From CALMFT01 sp041674565 (GTDB lineage: Bacteria > Patescibacteriota > Gracilibacteria > Absconditabacterales > Absconditicoccaceae): a stretch of 5,513 nt of DNA. The stretch covers positions 1 to 5,513 of the forward strand of contig JBAYVQ010000067.1 in NCBI GenBank assembly GCA_041674565.1, read 5' to 3'. Made by a program: the position numbers and the translations under genes. Every line of letters starts with the position of its first letter. Within the stretch, counting starts at the first letter, position 1. Below, piece by piece: positions 1 to 5,513 of the stretch. The notes under the pieces were generated by a model. The model saw only the letters and a list, made by a program, of their open reading frames with translations, was not told where the DNA came from and did not search any database.

Positions 1-420
1 ACTAGGCCACGCTGTGATAAATGACTGAAACGCAGCGCCATCCGTAAATAGTCATTGCGTGTCTAATACTCTTGGTAATACCCCAACGCTTAGTAATCCT
101 ATGCCAAGCATGACGAATAATGGGACGAATGAATATCGTGCATTTTCTCCTATGTCATGAGATCTCTTGATGATAAGCTTGATTTGAAATATACTGAATA
201 TGATACCAATGACACTTGCTATAAGCTCGCCAATGCTACCTGCGATGTGTCGCAATACGGTCCCTAGGATGCTAGAGATTACCACAAGGCTAAGATAACT
301 AATCCAGTATTCTCCTCTGCTTATCCTTCATCATACAAATGTACCTTTCCAAATCAGATTTCGACAGTGGCTGAACAATGCAGCGATGCTTTGAGCTTGA
401 TGATTTTCAGAATGCTTCAT
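1..420 (-). CDS. DUF805 family membrane protein (C-terminus cut by window edge)
   Basis: Small integral membrane protein of the DUF805 family, whose role is unknown. With UGA as glycine, 140 codons are open from the ATG at 420 to the left edge. Family landmarks are visible: an N-terminal GGRISRGEYW block (residues 30-39) leading into a first membrane segment (about 40-56), a second hydrophobic stretch (about 62-83), the hallmark KRSHDIG (84-90), and a third hydrophobic segment (about 96-110). Three UGA codons are in frame: a tandem pair at 328-333 giving the two glycines before RISR, and one at 52-54. The standard code would leave only a fragment starting at the GTG at 285, which lacks the GRISR block. 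The start at 420 follows the tRNA terminator by 38 nt; no Shine-Dalgarno sequence is seen. Family assignment is firm; function is not known. Confidence 0.85.
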
Positions 421-458
421 AACAATGTAACTAAGGTAAATAATGTGGCGATCATAAC

Positions 459-482
459 AAAAAACACTTGAGTATTCAAGTG
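459..482 (-). terminator. Intrinsic terminator after tRNA-Gln
   Basis: On the minus strand a perfect 7-bp stem (CACTTGA / TCAAGTG, arms 476-482 and 465-471) with a 4-nt loop is followed at once by six T residues (459-464). It lies 38 nt downstream of the tRNA 3' end and upstream of the DUF805 start, so it most likely ends the tRNA transcript. No T tract follows on the plus strand, so it works in one direction only. Confidence 0.85.
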
Positions 483-520
483 CTGATGTATCATATAGTG
501 TAATATCGTTGACAAATATA

Positions 521-591
521 TTCGGGTGCTAGGATTCGAACCTAGATAAACGGATTCAGAGTCCGTTGTCCTACCATTAGACGACTCCCGA
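521..591 (-). tRNA. tRNA-Gln (anticodon CUG)
   Basis: Full cloverleaf of 71 nt, no encoded CCA. Acceptor arms are TCGGGAG and CACCCGA with discriminator A at 521. The D arm is GTCT/GGAC around a loop containing GG. The anticodon stem ACGGA/TCCGT encloses the loop CTCTGAA, so the anticodon is CUG, reading CAG. The T arm is CTAGG/CCTAG with loop TTCGAAT. The U1-A72 pair and overall sequence are typical of bacterial tRNA-Gln. One oddity is an A-A mismatch at acceptor pair 6-67. It is not the glycine tRNA with anticodon UCA that would be needed to read UGA. Confidence 0.96.
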
Positions 592-608
592 GCGTGAATT
601 TCAAAACG

Positions 609-903
609 TTAATTACTCGGATTATTAAATATCTGTATCAAATAATCAACAAATCTCTTGTGTCCTTTAAAGTTTTGATGCACAAAAACAATCAGTGGTA
701 TATCTTTAATGATGGATACTATCTTGTTCATAAGGCTAGCGCGATGAATTGCTGGTAGGATTTTGATGATCTTGTTTTGGTTTTGTTGCTCCCATTTGTT
801 TCAACAATAAAAATATTTGTAGTACGCAAACTGGAAACTGTATGACGTGTTTTGCAGCCGTGATGATCTTACTTTTTGGTTCTGTGCTGTTGTGCTGTCT
901 CAT
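609..903 (-). pseudogene. Possible frameshifted small gene, or two tandem small ORFs; family not recognised
   Basis: Two short minus-strand frames lie head to tail. The first (ATG at 903, TAG at 736-738, 55 aa) has a hydrophobic stretch around residues 22-34. The second (ATG at 731, TAA at 609-611, 40 aa) starts 4 nt later, has no UGA, and is rich in Ile, Phe and Lys like a real coding sequence. The second frame is also open well upstream (to 989), and the protein-like part appears to begin near 777. Joining the first frame to the second by a +1 shift in the A-rich stretch around 770-790 would give one protein of about 95-100 residues. I recognise no domain. It could be a decayed gene, a sequencing slip, two microproteins, or non-coding DNA. 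The interval 609-992 holds nothing else I can support apart from the hairpin at 947-972. Confidence 0.3.
621..649 (-). promoter_or_regulatory. Candidate promoter for tRNA-Gln
   Basis: On the minus strand TTGATT (644-649) is followed after 17 nt by AATAAT (621-626), or after 16 nt by TAATAA. Transcription would start roughly 20-25 nt before the tRNA 5' end at 591. The region is AT-rich, so a chance match is possible. It overlaps the end of the doubtful small frame. Confidence 0.3.
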
Positions 904-946
904 TGTATCTGATGATGATGTGAATAGGTCGTGTTGTTTTTTGAGA

Positions 947-972
947 AAGGCAACAAATAGTTATGTTGCCTT
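947..972 (-). terminator. Hairpin after the Nudix gene, possible operon terminator
   Basis: A perfect 9-bp inverted repeat (AAGGCAACA / TGTTGCCTT) with an 8-nt loop begins 20 nt after the Nudix stop codon. On the minus strand the stem runs into a short pyrimidine stretch (CTTTCTC) rather than a pure T run, so termination may be weak or the hairpin may serve as a 3' end stabiliser. Its place at the end of the NAD cluster favours a terminator role. Confidence 0.5.
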
Positions 973-992
973 GTGATGCAAGATGGTATTTA

Positions 993-1589
993 CTATTTTG
1001 CTAACGGATTGGATTGAGTATGAAGCATATAATACCACATAAGTACTGCAAGTTTTGCATCGGCAAAGACTAGACTTGGGTTTCTGAACTCTTGTAATAA
1101 TTGTTCTTGTGTAAGTAATAGCGTTTCCATGCCATGCTCGCTAGCCTCTCCTGAATCTTGTTTTGCTATCGGTTCGCATCATGTTCACAAGAATAAGTGG
1201 TACGTTTCGTCACTCAGGCCAGCTGATGCAACTATCTCTGTAGGTGCAAGGCGTACAATTTCTGTCGGCTTATACCCAACTTCTTCTTCGCATTCTCTCT
1301 GGATGGCGTCTTCTAAGTCTTCATCTCATTTATCGCCAACCAATCACGCAACGGGTTCTATAAGTATAGTGTGGATGGGCATACGATACTGTTTGTTGAG
1401 AATGAATTTCCCATCACTTGTTTTCAAAAGTATAGCAACAATGGCTTTAGCATTGGGTCTTGTGACGTGAAAGTAAGTGTGCTGTTCTGTGGCAGCTTCT
1501 GTATCGAGTTGATAGGTTGTCTCAACAACTCTAAGAAATTTAGAATCAAAAGGATACTTTGTAGACAATATTCTTCTTCAGTGGTTCAT
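993..1589 (-). CDS. Nudix hydrolase, ADP-ribose pyrophosphatase type
   Basis: Predicted cytosolic hydrolase of nucleoside-diphosphate compounds, most likely cleaving ADP-ribose to AMP and ribose 5-phosphate. With UGA as glycine it is 198 aa (ATG 1589, TAG 993-995), a normal length for this family. Seen in order: an N-terminal beta region (residues 14-60); EPVAG at 78-82, the motif that precedes the Nudix helix in ADP-ribose pyrophosphatases; the Nudix core RECEEEVGY at 98-106 with metal-binding E99, E102 and E103 and upstream E90; and ASAGLSDE around 124-131, matching the family's SPGxSxE motif. Five UGA codons are read (residues 4, 82, 88, 135, 137); G82 is the conserved AG glycine. The first conserved glycine to E90 is two residues longer than the textbook Nudix box. 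No C-terminal winged helix is present, so it is not an NrtR regulator. It follows the HAD gene by 23 nt and fits clean-up of NAD breakdown products. Confidence 0.88.
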
Positions 1590-1612
1590 AGGTATTGAGA
1601 ATAGATAAATGG

Positions 1613-2350
1613 TTATAATATAGTGCTTATTGTAGTGTGTATTTCTTTCAAATCTTTTATGAGTATAGGGTTGTATCAGTCTTCTTGTAATTGTTTCAAC
1701 TCTGCCGCAATATGATCTTGCATAATGGGATGTGGTATCCAGAATGTCTTATCAGCGCCAGCTTGATGCGCGCTGATGACGTCTTTGACTCAGTCTCCTA
1801 CGCCCATCTTGATAAATCTTGGTGATTTGGTTTCGTGCCCATAAATAATATCTAGGTTATCAAATGTGTTTGTAAATACATCTGGCGCTGGTTTGCCTTG
1901 TATGCCTTCGTCATACGTGCTAGTGCACGTAGGTATCAGCCTTCGTAAATCAAACGCCGTCAAAAAAGCTTCGATAAGCTCTCTGGGTGATCCACTGGAT
2001 ATCCCCATGCGATACCCGTCTTCAAAGAGTTGCGTTATGGTAATTAAGGCTCCAGGCATAAGTTGGACTTCTCTATTTTTTATCTTCTCGCCAATAAAAT
2101 TATTTTTTTGTGAAATAAGATCAATTAGCTCTGTTTTGTTGTACGTTTTGCTTCTGTCATCTAGGATTTGTGCTATCCGAGTGTGTGTAGATACTCAAGC
2201 AAATTGTGCCGAAACTAAAGCTCTTGTGATATCATGCACGCCGTATTGCTTCAAAATATGTTCTTGAAACTCCCAATGCAGTACTCATGTATCAGCAAGT
2301 GTATCATCCATATCAAATCCTATATATCACTTTATTGGTTCATTTTTCAT
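1613..2350 (-). CDS. HAD-superfamily hydrolase (phosphatase), substrate unknown
   Basis: Predicted cytosolic phosphatase with a phospho-aspartate intermediate. It is 245 aa (ATG 2350, TAA 1613-1615), standard for HAD subfamily I with a helical cap. All four motifs are present: motif I GFDMDDTLADT with nucleophile D13 and acid/base D15; motif II GISSGSP (S118/S119); motif III lysine in GKPAPD (K153); motif IV MGVGDGVKD with D186 and D190. The helical cap lies between residues about 20 and 95. Five UGA codons are in frame (residues 8, 22, 52, 187, 225). G187 is the conserved glycine of VGDG; under the standard code the chain would end exactly there. It lies 76 nt after nadE, possibly with its own promoter, and 23 nt before the Nudix gene. 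The context suggests a nucleotide such as NMN, or a sugar phosphate, as substrate, but this is inference. No Shine-Dalgarno sequence precedes the ATG. Confidence 0.88.
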
Positions 2351-2380
2351 GTGTTGCGTGAGTATGTGAATAATGATGCT

Positions 2381-2408
2381 GATATATATATTTATAGTGA
2401 TATGTCAA
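2381..2408 (-). promoter_or_regulatory. Candidate sigma-70-like promoter for the HAD-Nudix pair
   Basis: In the gap between nadE and the HAD gene, the minus strand carries a perfect -35 hexamer TTGACA (2403-2408), then 16 nt, then TATATC (2381-2386); TATCAG at an 18-nt spacing is an alternative -10. The start point would lie about 20-25 nt before the ATG at 2350. The gap is very AT-rich, so the -10 is less certain than the -35. If real, HAD and Nudix can be expressed apart from the upstream salvage genes. Confidence 0.45.
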
Positions 2409-2426
2409 TAGGGAGTAGTATTCTGA

Positions 2427-4055
2427 TTATCCATAAATAATAGGATATAATCTACCTAATCATGCTGACTGAGCCTTGAGTTTGATAACTCTAGGGGATT
2501 GGACTCTTTTGAATTCGTTGCGATCGTTGGCACGCTTGAGTCGCTCAGCTTTTTCACGAGAGAGTCCGTATTTTTTGATAACTACTTCTAGATCTTGTCC
2601 GCAAAATATCTCATCAATAGCGGGGCAGTCACTTGTGTAATCAAAAGGATCTACTTGATTGTCTTCCAATTCCGCACTTGCAGCTCTGTTGATAATACTC
2701 TGAGGAATGAGATCTTTTCAGCTTATCGTATTGATATAATGAGCCAATTCGTACACTTCGTTTTTCATAAGATCGCCAATGACCGATAGGAAACCGATTG
2801 TGTCACCATATATAGTCGCATATCCTTGAGCGATCTCTGTCCTATTGCTATTATTGATGATAAGCGCATTGTGCACATTGGCGTATAGACCTAGTATTTG
2901 GCCTCTTTCTCTTGCCTGGATATTTTGATATGCGATACCTGTCGGCTTAGATCTATTGATTTGTTCGTATTGAGATATGGCAGCTTGGAAGCCAGAATTG
3001 ATATCATGGATGGTAAACGGTACTCCTGTATTTTTGCATAACTGTTTCACAAAATGTTCGGACTGGCTGTGTTTGCTTGGTAAATAGTAGGCGTGGATAC
3101 GCTCTGGTGGTAGTATCATGGAAAGAATAGATAAGCTGACCGCCGAATCGACGCCTCCTGATACACCGATCACGATATCTGTAAAGCCTCCTTTTTTCAT
3201 GTAGTCGCTGATGCCTAGTTTGATAGCCTCCAGTATTTGACCATACTTATTATTATTTGTTTCCAAAACTTTTTTTGTTTGGTCCATAGTGTTGTTGGTG
3301 TCTACGATGCATAGATCCTCAGTAAATGTTTTATTGGCGTGGATTACTTGTCATGCTGCATTCACTACCATACTACCTCCATCGTTTACGTTGCCGTCTT
3401 GTCATCCTATTTGATTGACATAAACAAATGGTATCTTGTGTTTCTTGACGTGATTGCGGATAATATCCAATCTGGTGGAAAGTTTGCCTGTAGCAAAAGG
3501 AGACGAAGATAAATTGATAATCAGATCTGTTTGCTGTGCTTTGCAAGCTTGGGCTACTGGTTTGATTTCGTATCACTCATCTCGCATATCTTCGCAAATA
3601 GTTATCGCAGCAGTTTGATTCCCAACGCGCACGTGCGTTGGTCAGGTTCACTCATTGTAATATCTTTTGTCGTAAAATACATCGTAATTGGGAAGTAATT
3701 GTTTGTGATAGACTTGAATACTATCCGCCTTGATCACTGCAGCAGCGTTTCGTTTGATCCATTGCCCGTCTGGTCCTGTTTTGGTATCATCATAATCCAC
3801 AAACCCTAAGGCAACGGTAAGATCTTTTTTATATCATTTTAATATTTTTTGAACTTGCACTAATTTTGCTTTTTGAGCTTTAAGAAGATTTTTATCAAAT
3901 ACCTTGTCGTGCAGAGGATAGCCTGGTAACGTCATTTCTGGAAACACGATAATATCAGAACCAGGGCCAAGCGTTTGTATGGCTTGTGCTATTTTTTGGT
4001 AGTTGTGTTCTACATCACCAAGTTTGGTGTTTACTTGCGCGATTCAGATTTTCAT
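2427..4055 (-). CDS. nadE: Glutamine-dependent NAD+ synthetase
   Basis: Last step of NAD synthesis: converts deamido-NAD (NaAD) to NAD using ATP and ammonia released from glutamine. The protein is 542 aa (ATG 4055, TAA 2427-2429), the usual length of the two-domain bacterial enzyme. The N-terminal nitrilase-like glutaminase domain (about 1-250) has its full triad: E40 in FPEMTLPGYP, K118 in HKQLLPNY, C154 in TICEDM. The C-terminal synthetase domain (about 265-540) has the ATP loop SGGVDS at 299-304, then NSNRTEIAQGYATIYGD, IGDLMKNEVYELA, and IPQSIINRAASAEL, all family signatures. Nine UGA codons are read as glycine (residues 4, 74, 136, 138, 161, 218, 235, 446, 532). Residue 218 is in the conserved GGQDG, and residue 532 precedes the C-terminal LGRLYPI block, so the true end lies well past that UGA. 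Its start overlaps nadR by 25 nt. No Shine-Dalgarno sequence is seen. Confidence 0.96.
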
Positions 4056-5122
4056 TGATATGTATTGGTAAGAAGTAAAGGGCGAGATGGTATATTGAAT
4101 GCGGTAGTAGGGTATTTGCTTGAGCGTATAAATTGTTTGACGACAGCAATACTTTTTTGTATACGGTCTTTTCGATTGGTCCCATGGATGGTGTGGTAGC
4201 GTATTCACTGTTGCCTCAACTGCTGTTTGTGGAATTGATTCAGACTATTTCTTTCATCTTTTGGTAACCTACCACCGTCTTGAATATACTCGCAATCATT
4301 TTCTAGATATAGATAGAGATCTCCATGATTTACCTCCTCGATCCAGGGATCTACTGTCAACTCTTTGCTCAATAAATACTTGCTGTATGATTTAGTAATA
4401 TTGATGTCTGTATCGACAAAGAGTATTTTGTTTGCTGATCGGGATTTCTCCTCAATAGCTTTGGCGTGCAGTACGGCTATGGTTTGTAGATCTTTGTAGA
4501 TAATTTTATCTGTTTCTGGTACCGTCCGTCTCGCCATTTCTGGTACATAGGTGGTGTCGAAATACTGTGCAAGTTTGATAGCGAGAGTTGACTTGCCCGT
4601 GGATTCTGATCCACAAATAATGATTTTTTTGCAATAATAGGGTTTAGCGATTGGTGCGAGATAGTTTCGGTATTTTCGTGGGTTGTTCCTTATCTTAGTG
4701 CCTGACACGGGGATAATCGTCCTTTTCCTATCAAAGTACTCATGGTTGATGTGAATGTATTCTGCCATATATTTGCCATAGAGCTCAGATGAGAAAAATA
4801 CGTCAACCTCTGGCACCAATTCTTGAAGATACTTAGCTCGTATATTGGAGGCGTAGCGAGTAGATCTCCTTCATCCTGGTAGCTCTTCGGTAATATGCAG
4901 TACTTGGATTTCTGGTCTATTGCTATAGGTTTGTTTTACTCGCTCGTATCTTATCGCACCATCGATAGGTTCTTTCTTATTGGAACATACGCATACTGTC
5001 AGCTTATCACATCTTATTGTGCCAAACTCTATCAATCCTTGATGACCCATATGAAAGGGCATAAACTTACCTATGATGATGCCTTGGCGATATGGTTTTG
5101 TTTGCGATACAACTTGATCCAT
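4031..5122 (-). CDS. nadR: NadR: NMN adenylyltransferase / ribosylnicotinamide kinase
   Basis: Bifunctional salvage enzyme: the kinase phosphorylates nicotinamide riboside to NMN and the adenylyltransferase turns NMN plus ATP into NAD. It is 363 aa (ATG 5122, TAA 4031-4033). The N-terminal adenylyltransferase has GKFMPFHMGH (18-27), the HxGH nucleotidyltransferase motif, and SGTKIR (140-145), the matching SxTxxR motif. The C-terminal kinase has a Walker A loop GSESTGKST (171-179) and a VDTDINIT stretch. There is no N-terminal DNA-binding HTH as in the enterobacterial repressor form, so it is probably a pure enzyme. Three UGA codons are in frame (residues 84, 306, 357); residue 84 lies inside the adenylyltransferase. 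The ATG at 5134 is an alternative start, four codons longer. The start lies inside the end of pnuC and the last 25 nt overlap nadE. A tail of about 25 residues follows the kinase fold. The pair with PnuC makes the riboside salvage route clear. Confidence 0.94.
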
Positions 5123-5513
5123 TGGATGAGTCATGATGTGGCCAATATAAGGAATAAAACATACTCTGCTGCTATAAATTGTACCCCTTTTGCATAGTAC
5201 AATCGGATGCCTATGATATCTACTAGGATCCACAAGTATCGTGCTTCGATCTTTTTTCGTACCAGTAACATAGTAGCGATAAAACTGAGCACGGTGGTAA
5301 ATGCATCCAGAGCAACAAATGTTGCTGGCTGAGTGAAGTAGGTGGGCAGTCGAATATGCAAGTGAGATGTAATATATCACAATCCTATAGTGCCGAGTGT
5401 TAGTATCACGATAGTGTTAATCCGCTGAGACTTGCTCAGGTGACTGATATCATCTTCTTTATGTTGCTGTTTCCCTATGTTTGCTCGTATCCATCGTCCG
5501 TACAATCCTGTAA
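5071..5513 (-). CDS. pnuC: PnuC-type nicotinamide riboside transporter (N-terminus cut by window edge)
   Basis: Inner-membrane facilitator for nicotinamide riboside, driven by intracellular phosphorylation of the substrate by NadR. The last 146 codons are visible (TAG at 5071-5073); the start lies beyond the right edge. Visible are a polar loop beginning GLYGRWI, then four hydrophobic segments: INTIVILTLGTIGLGYI, the FVALDAFTTVLSFIATML segment with LLVRKKIEAR after it, the YLWILVDIIGIRLYYAKG block, and FIAAEYVLFLILATSGLIQW. The order and the D..TT..S / RK.E / W..VD...I.LY.. / G...W pattern are those of PnuC C-terminal halves. Two UGA codons are in frame, at 5377-5379 and 5131-5133; the second is the glycine before the final IQW. 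The last 52 nt are shared out of frame with nadR, which fits translational coupling. The operon promoter must lie to the right of the window. Confidence 0.92.

Noticed and set aside
321..455. Minus-strand frame of 44 codons starting at ATG 455, hydrophobic at its start
   Set aside because: It overlaps the DUF805 start in another frame, and the DUF805 frame has the family's N-terminal motif. No independent support.
1129..1470. Plus-strand open frame of 113 codons
   Set aside because: It lies antisense to the Nudix gene, whose Nudix and ADP-ribose pyrophosphatase motifs are clear. No recognisable domain on the plus strand.
993..1589. Nudix protein as an NrtR-type NAD regulator
   Set aside because: The chain is 198 aa with no C-terminal winged-helix domain after the Nudix fold, and the catalytic box is intact, so an enzyme is more likely.
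1866..2267. Plus-strand open frame of 133 codons
   Set aside because: It is a shadow of the HAD gene, which carries all four catalytic motifs on the other strand.
4895..5197. Plus-strand open frame of 100 codons
   Set aside because: It is antisense to the pnuC/nadR junction and resembles no family; both minus-strand genes are well supported.
5071..5380. NadR extended to an upstream start inside pnuC (ATG near 5380)
   Set aside because: The upstream residues are simply the PnuC sequence in another frame and do not resemble an HTH or any NadR N-terminus.
993..5513. A run of pseudogenes broken by stop codons
   Set aside because: The breaks are all TGA, never TAA or TAG, there are no frameshifts, and all catalytic residues are intact. 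Code reassignment explains it; decay does not.
1..5513. UGA read as tryptophan (table 4) or selenocysteine
   Set aside because: UGA falls on glycine positions in NadE, HAD, Nudix and DUF805, not on Trp positions, and TGG is used for Trp as normal. There are far too many sites, none at a Cys/Sec-type catalytic position, for selenocysteine.

Overview
The window comes from a bacterium that reads UGA as an amino acid, almost certainly glycine (translation table 25). That code is known from Absconditabacteria (SR1) and Gracilibacteria, two host-associated lineages with reduced genomes. Under the standard code every gene here falls apart into short pieces. With UGA as glycine and only UAA/UAG as stops, six genes open up, all on the minus strand, with 27 in-frame UGA codons between them. 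Several of these UGAs sit on glycines that are conserved in their families: GGQDG in NadE, VGDG in the HAD enzyme, AG before the Nudix box, and the glycines before RISR in the DUF805 protein. I cannot tell SR1 from Gracilibacteria using this stretch alone.

Transcription runs from right to left. From the right edge down to about 993 lies an NAD-salvage cluster: pnuC (nicotinamide riboside permease, cut by the right edge), nadR (NMN adenylyltransferase fused to ribosylnicotinamide kinase), nadE (glutamine-dependent NAD synthetase), a HAD-superfamily phosphatase, and a Nudix hydrolase of the ADP-ribose pyrophosphatase type. pnuC overlaps nadR by 52 nt and nadR overlaps nadE by 25 nt. A 76-nt gap with a good promoter candidate separates nadE from the HAD gene, and 23 nt separate HAD from Nudix. 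A hairpin lies just after the Nudix gene.

The likely flow is: PnuC imports the riboside, NadR phosphorylates and adenylylates it, NadE amidates any deamido form, and the Nudix enzyme clears ADP-ribose released by NAD breakdown. The HAD enzyme's substrate is unknown. No de novo NAD gene is present, which suits a parasite or epibiont living on a host's pyridine nucleosides, although one window cannot show that such genes are absent from the genome.

Left of the cluster, 609-903 holds only two short minus-strand frames that may be one frameshifted small gene. Then come tRNA-Gln(CUG) with a clear intrinsic terminator, and a DUF805 membrane protein gene that runs off the left edge. No mobile element, CRISPR array or plus-strand gene was found.
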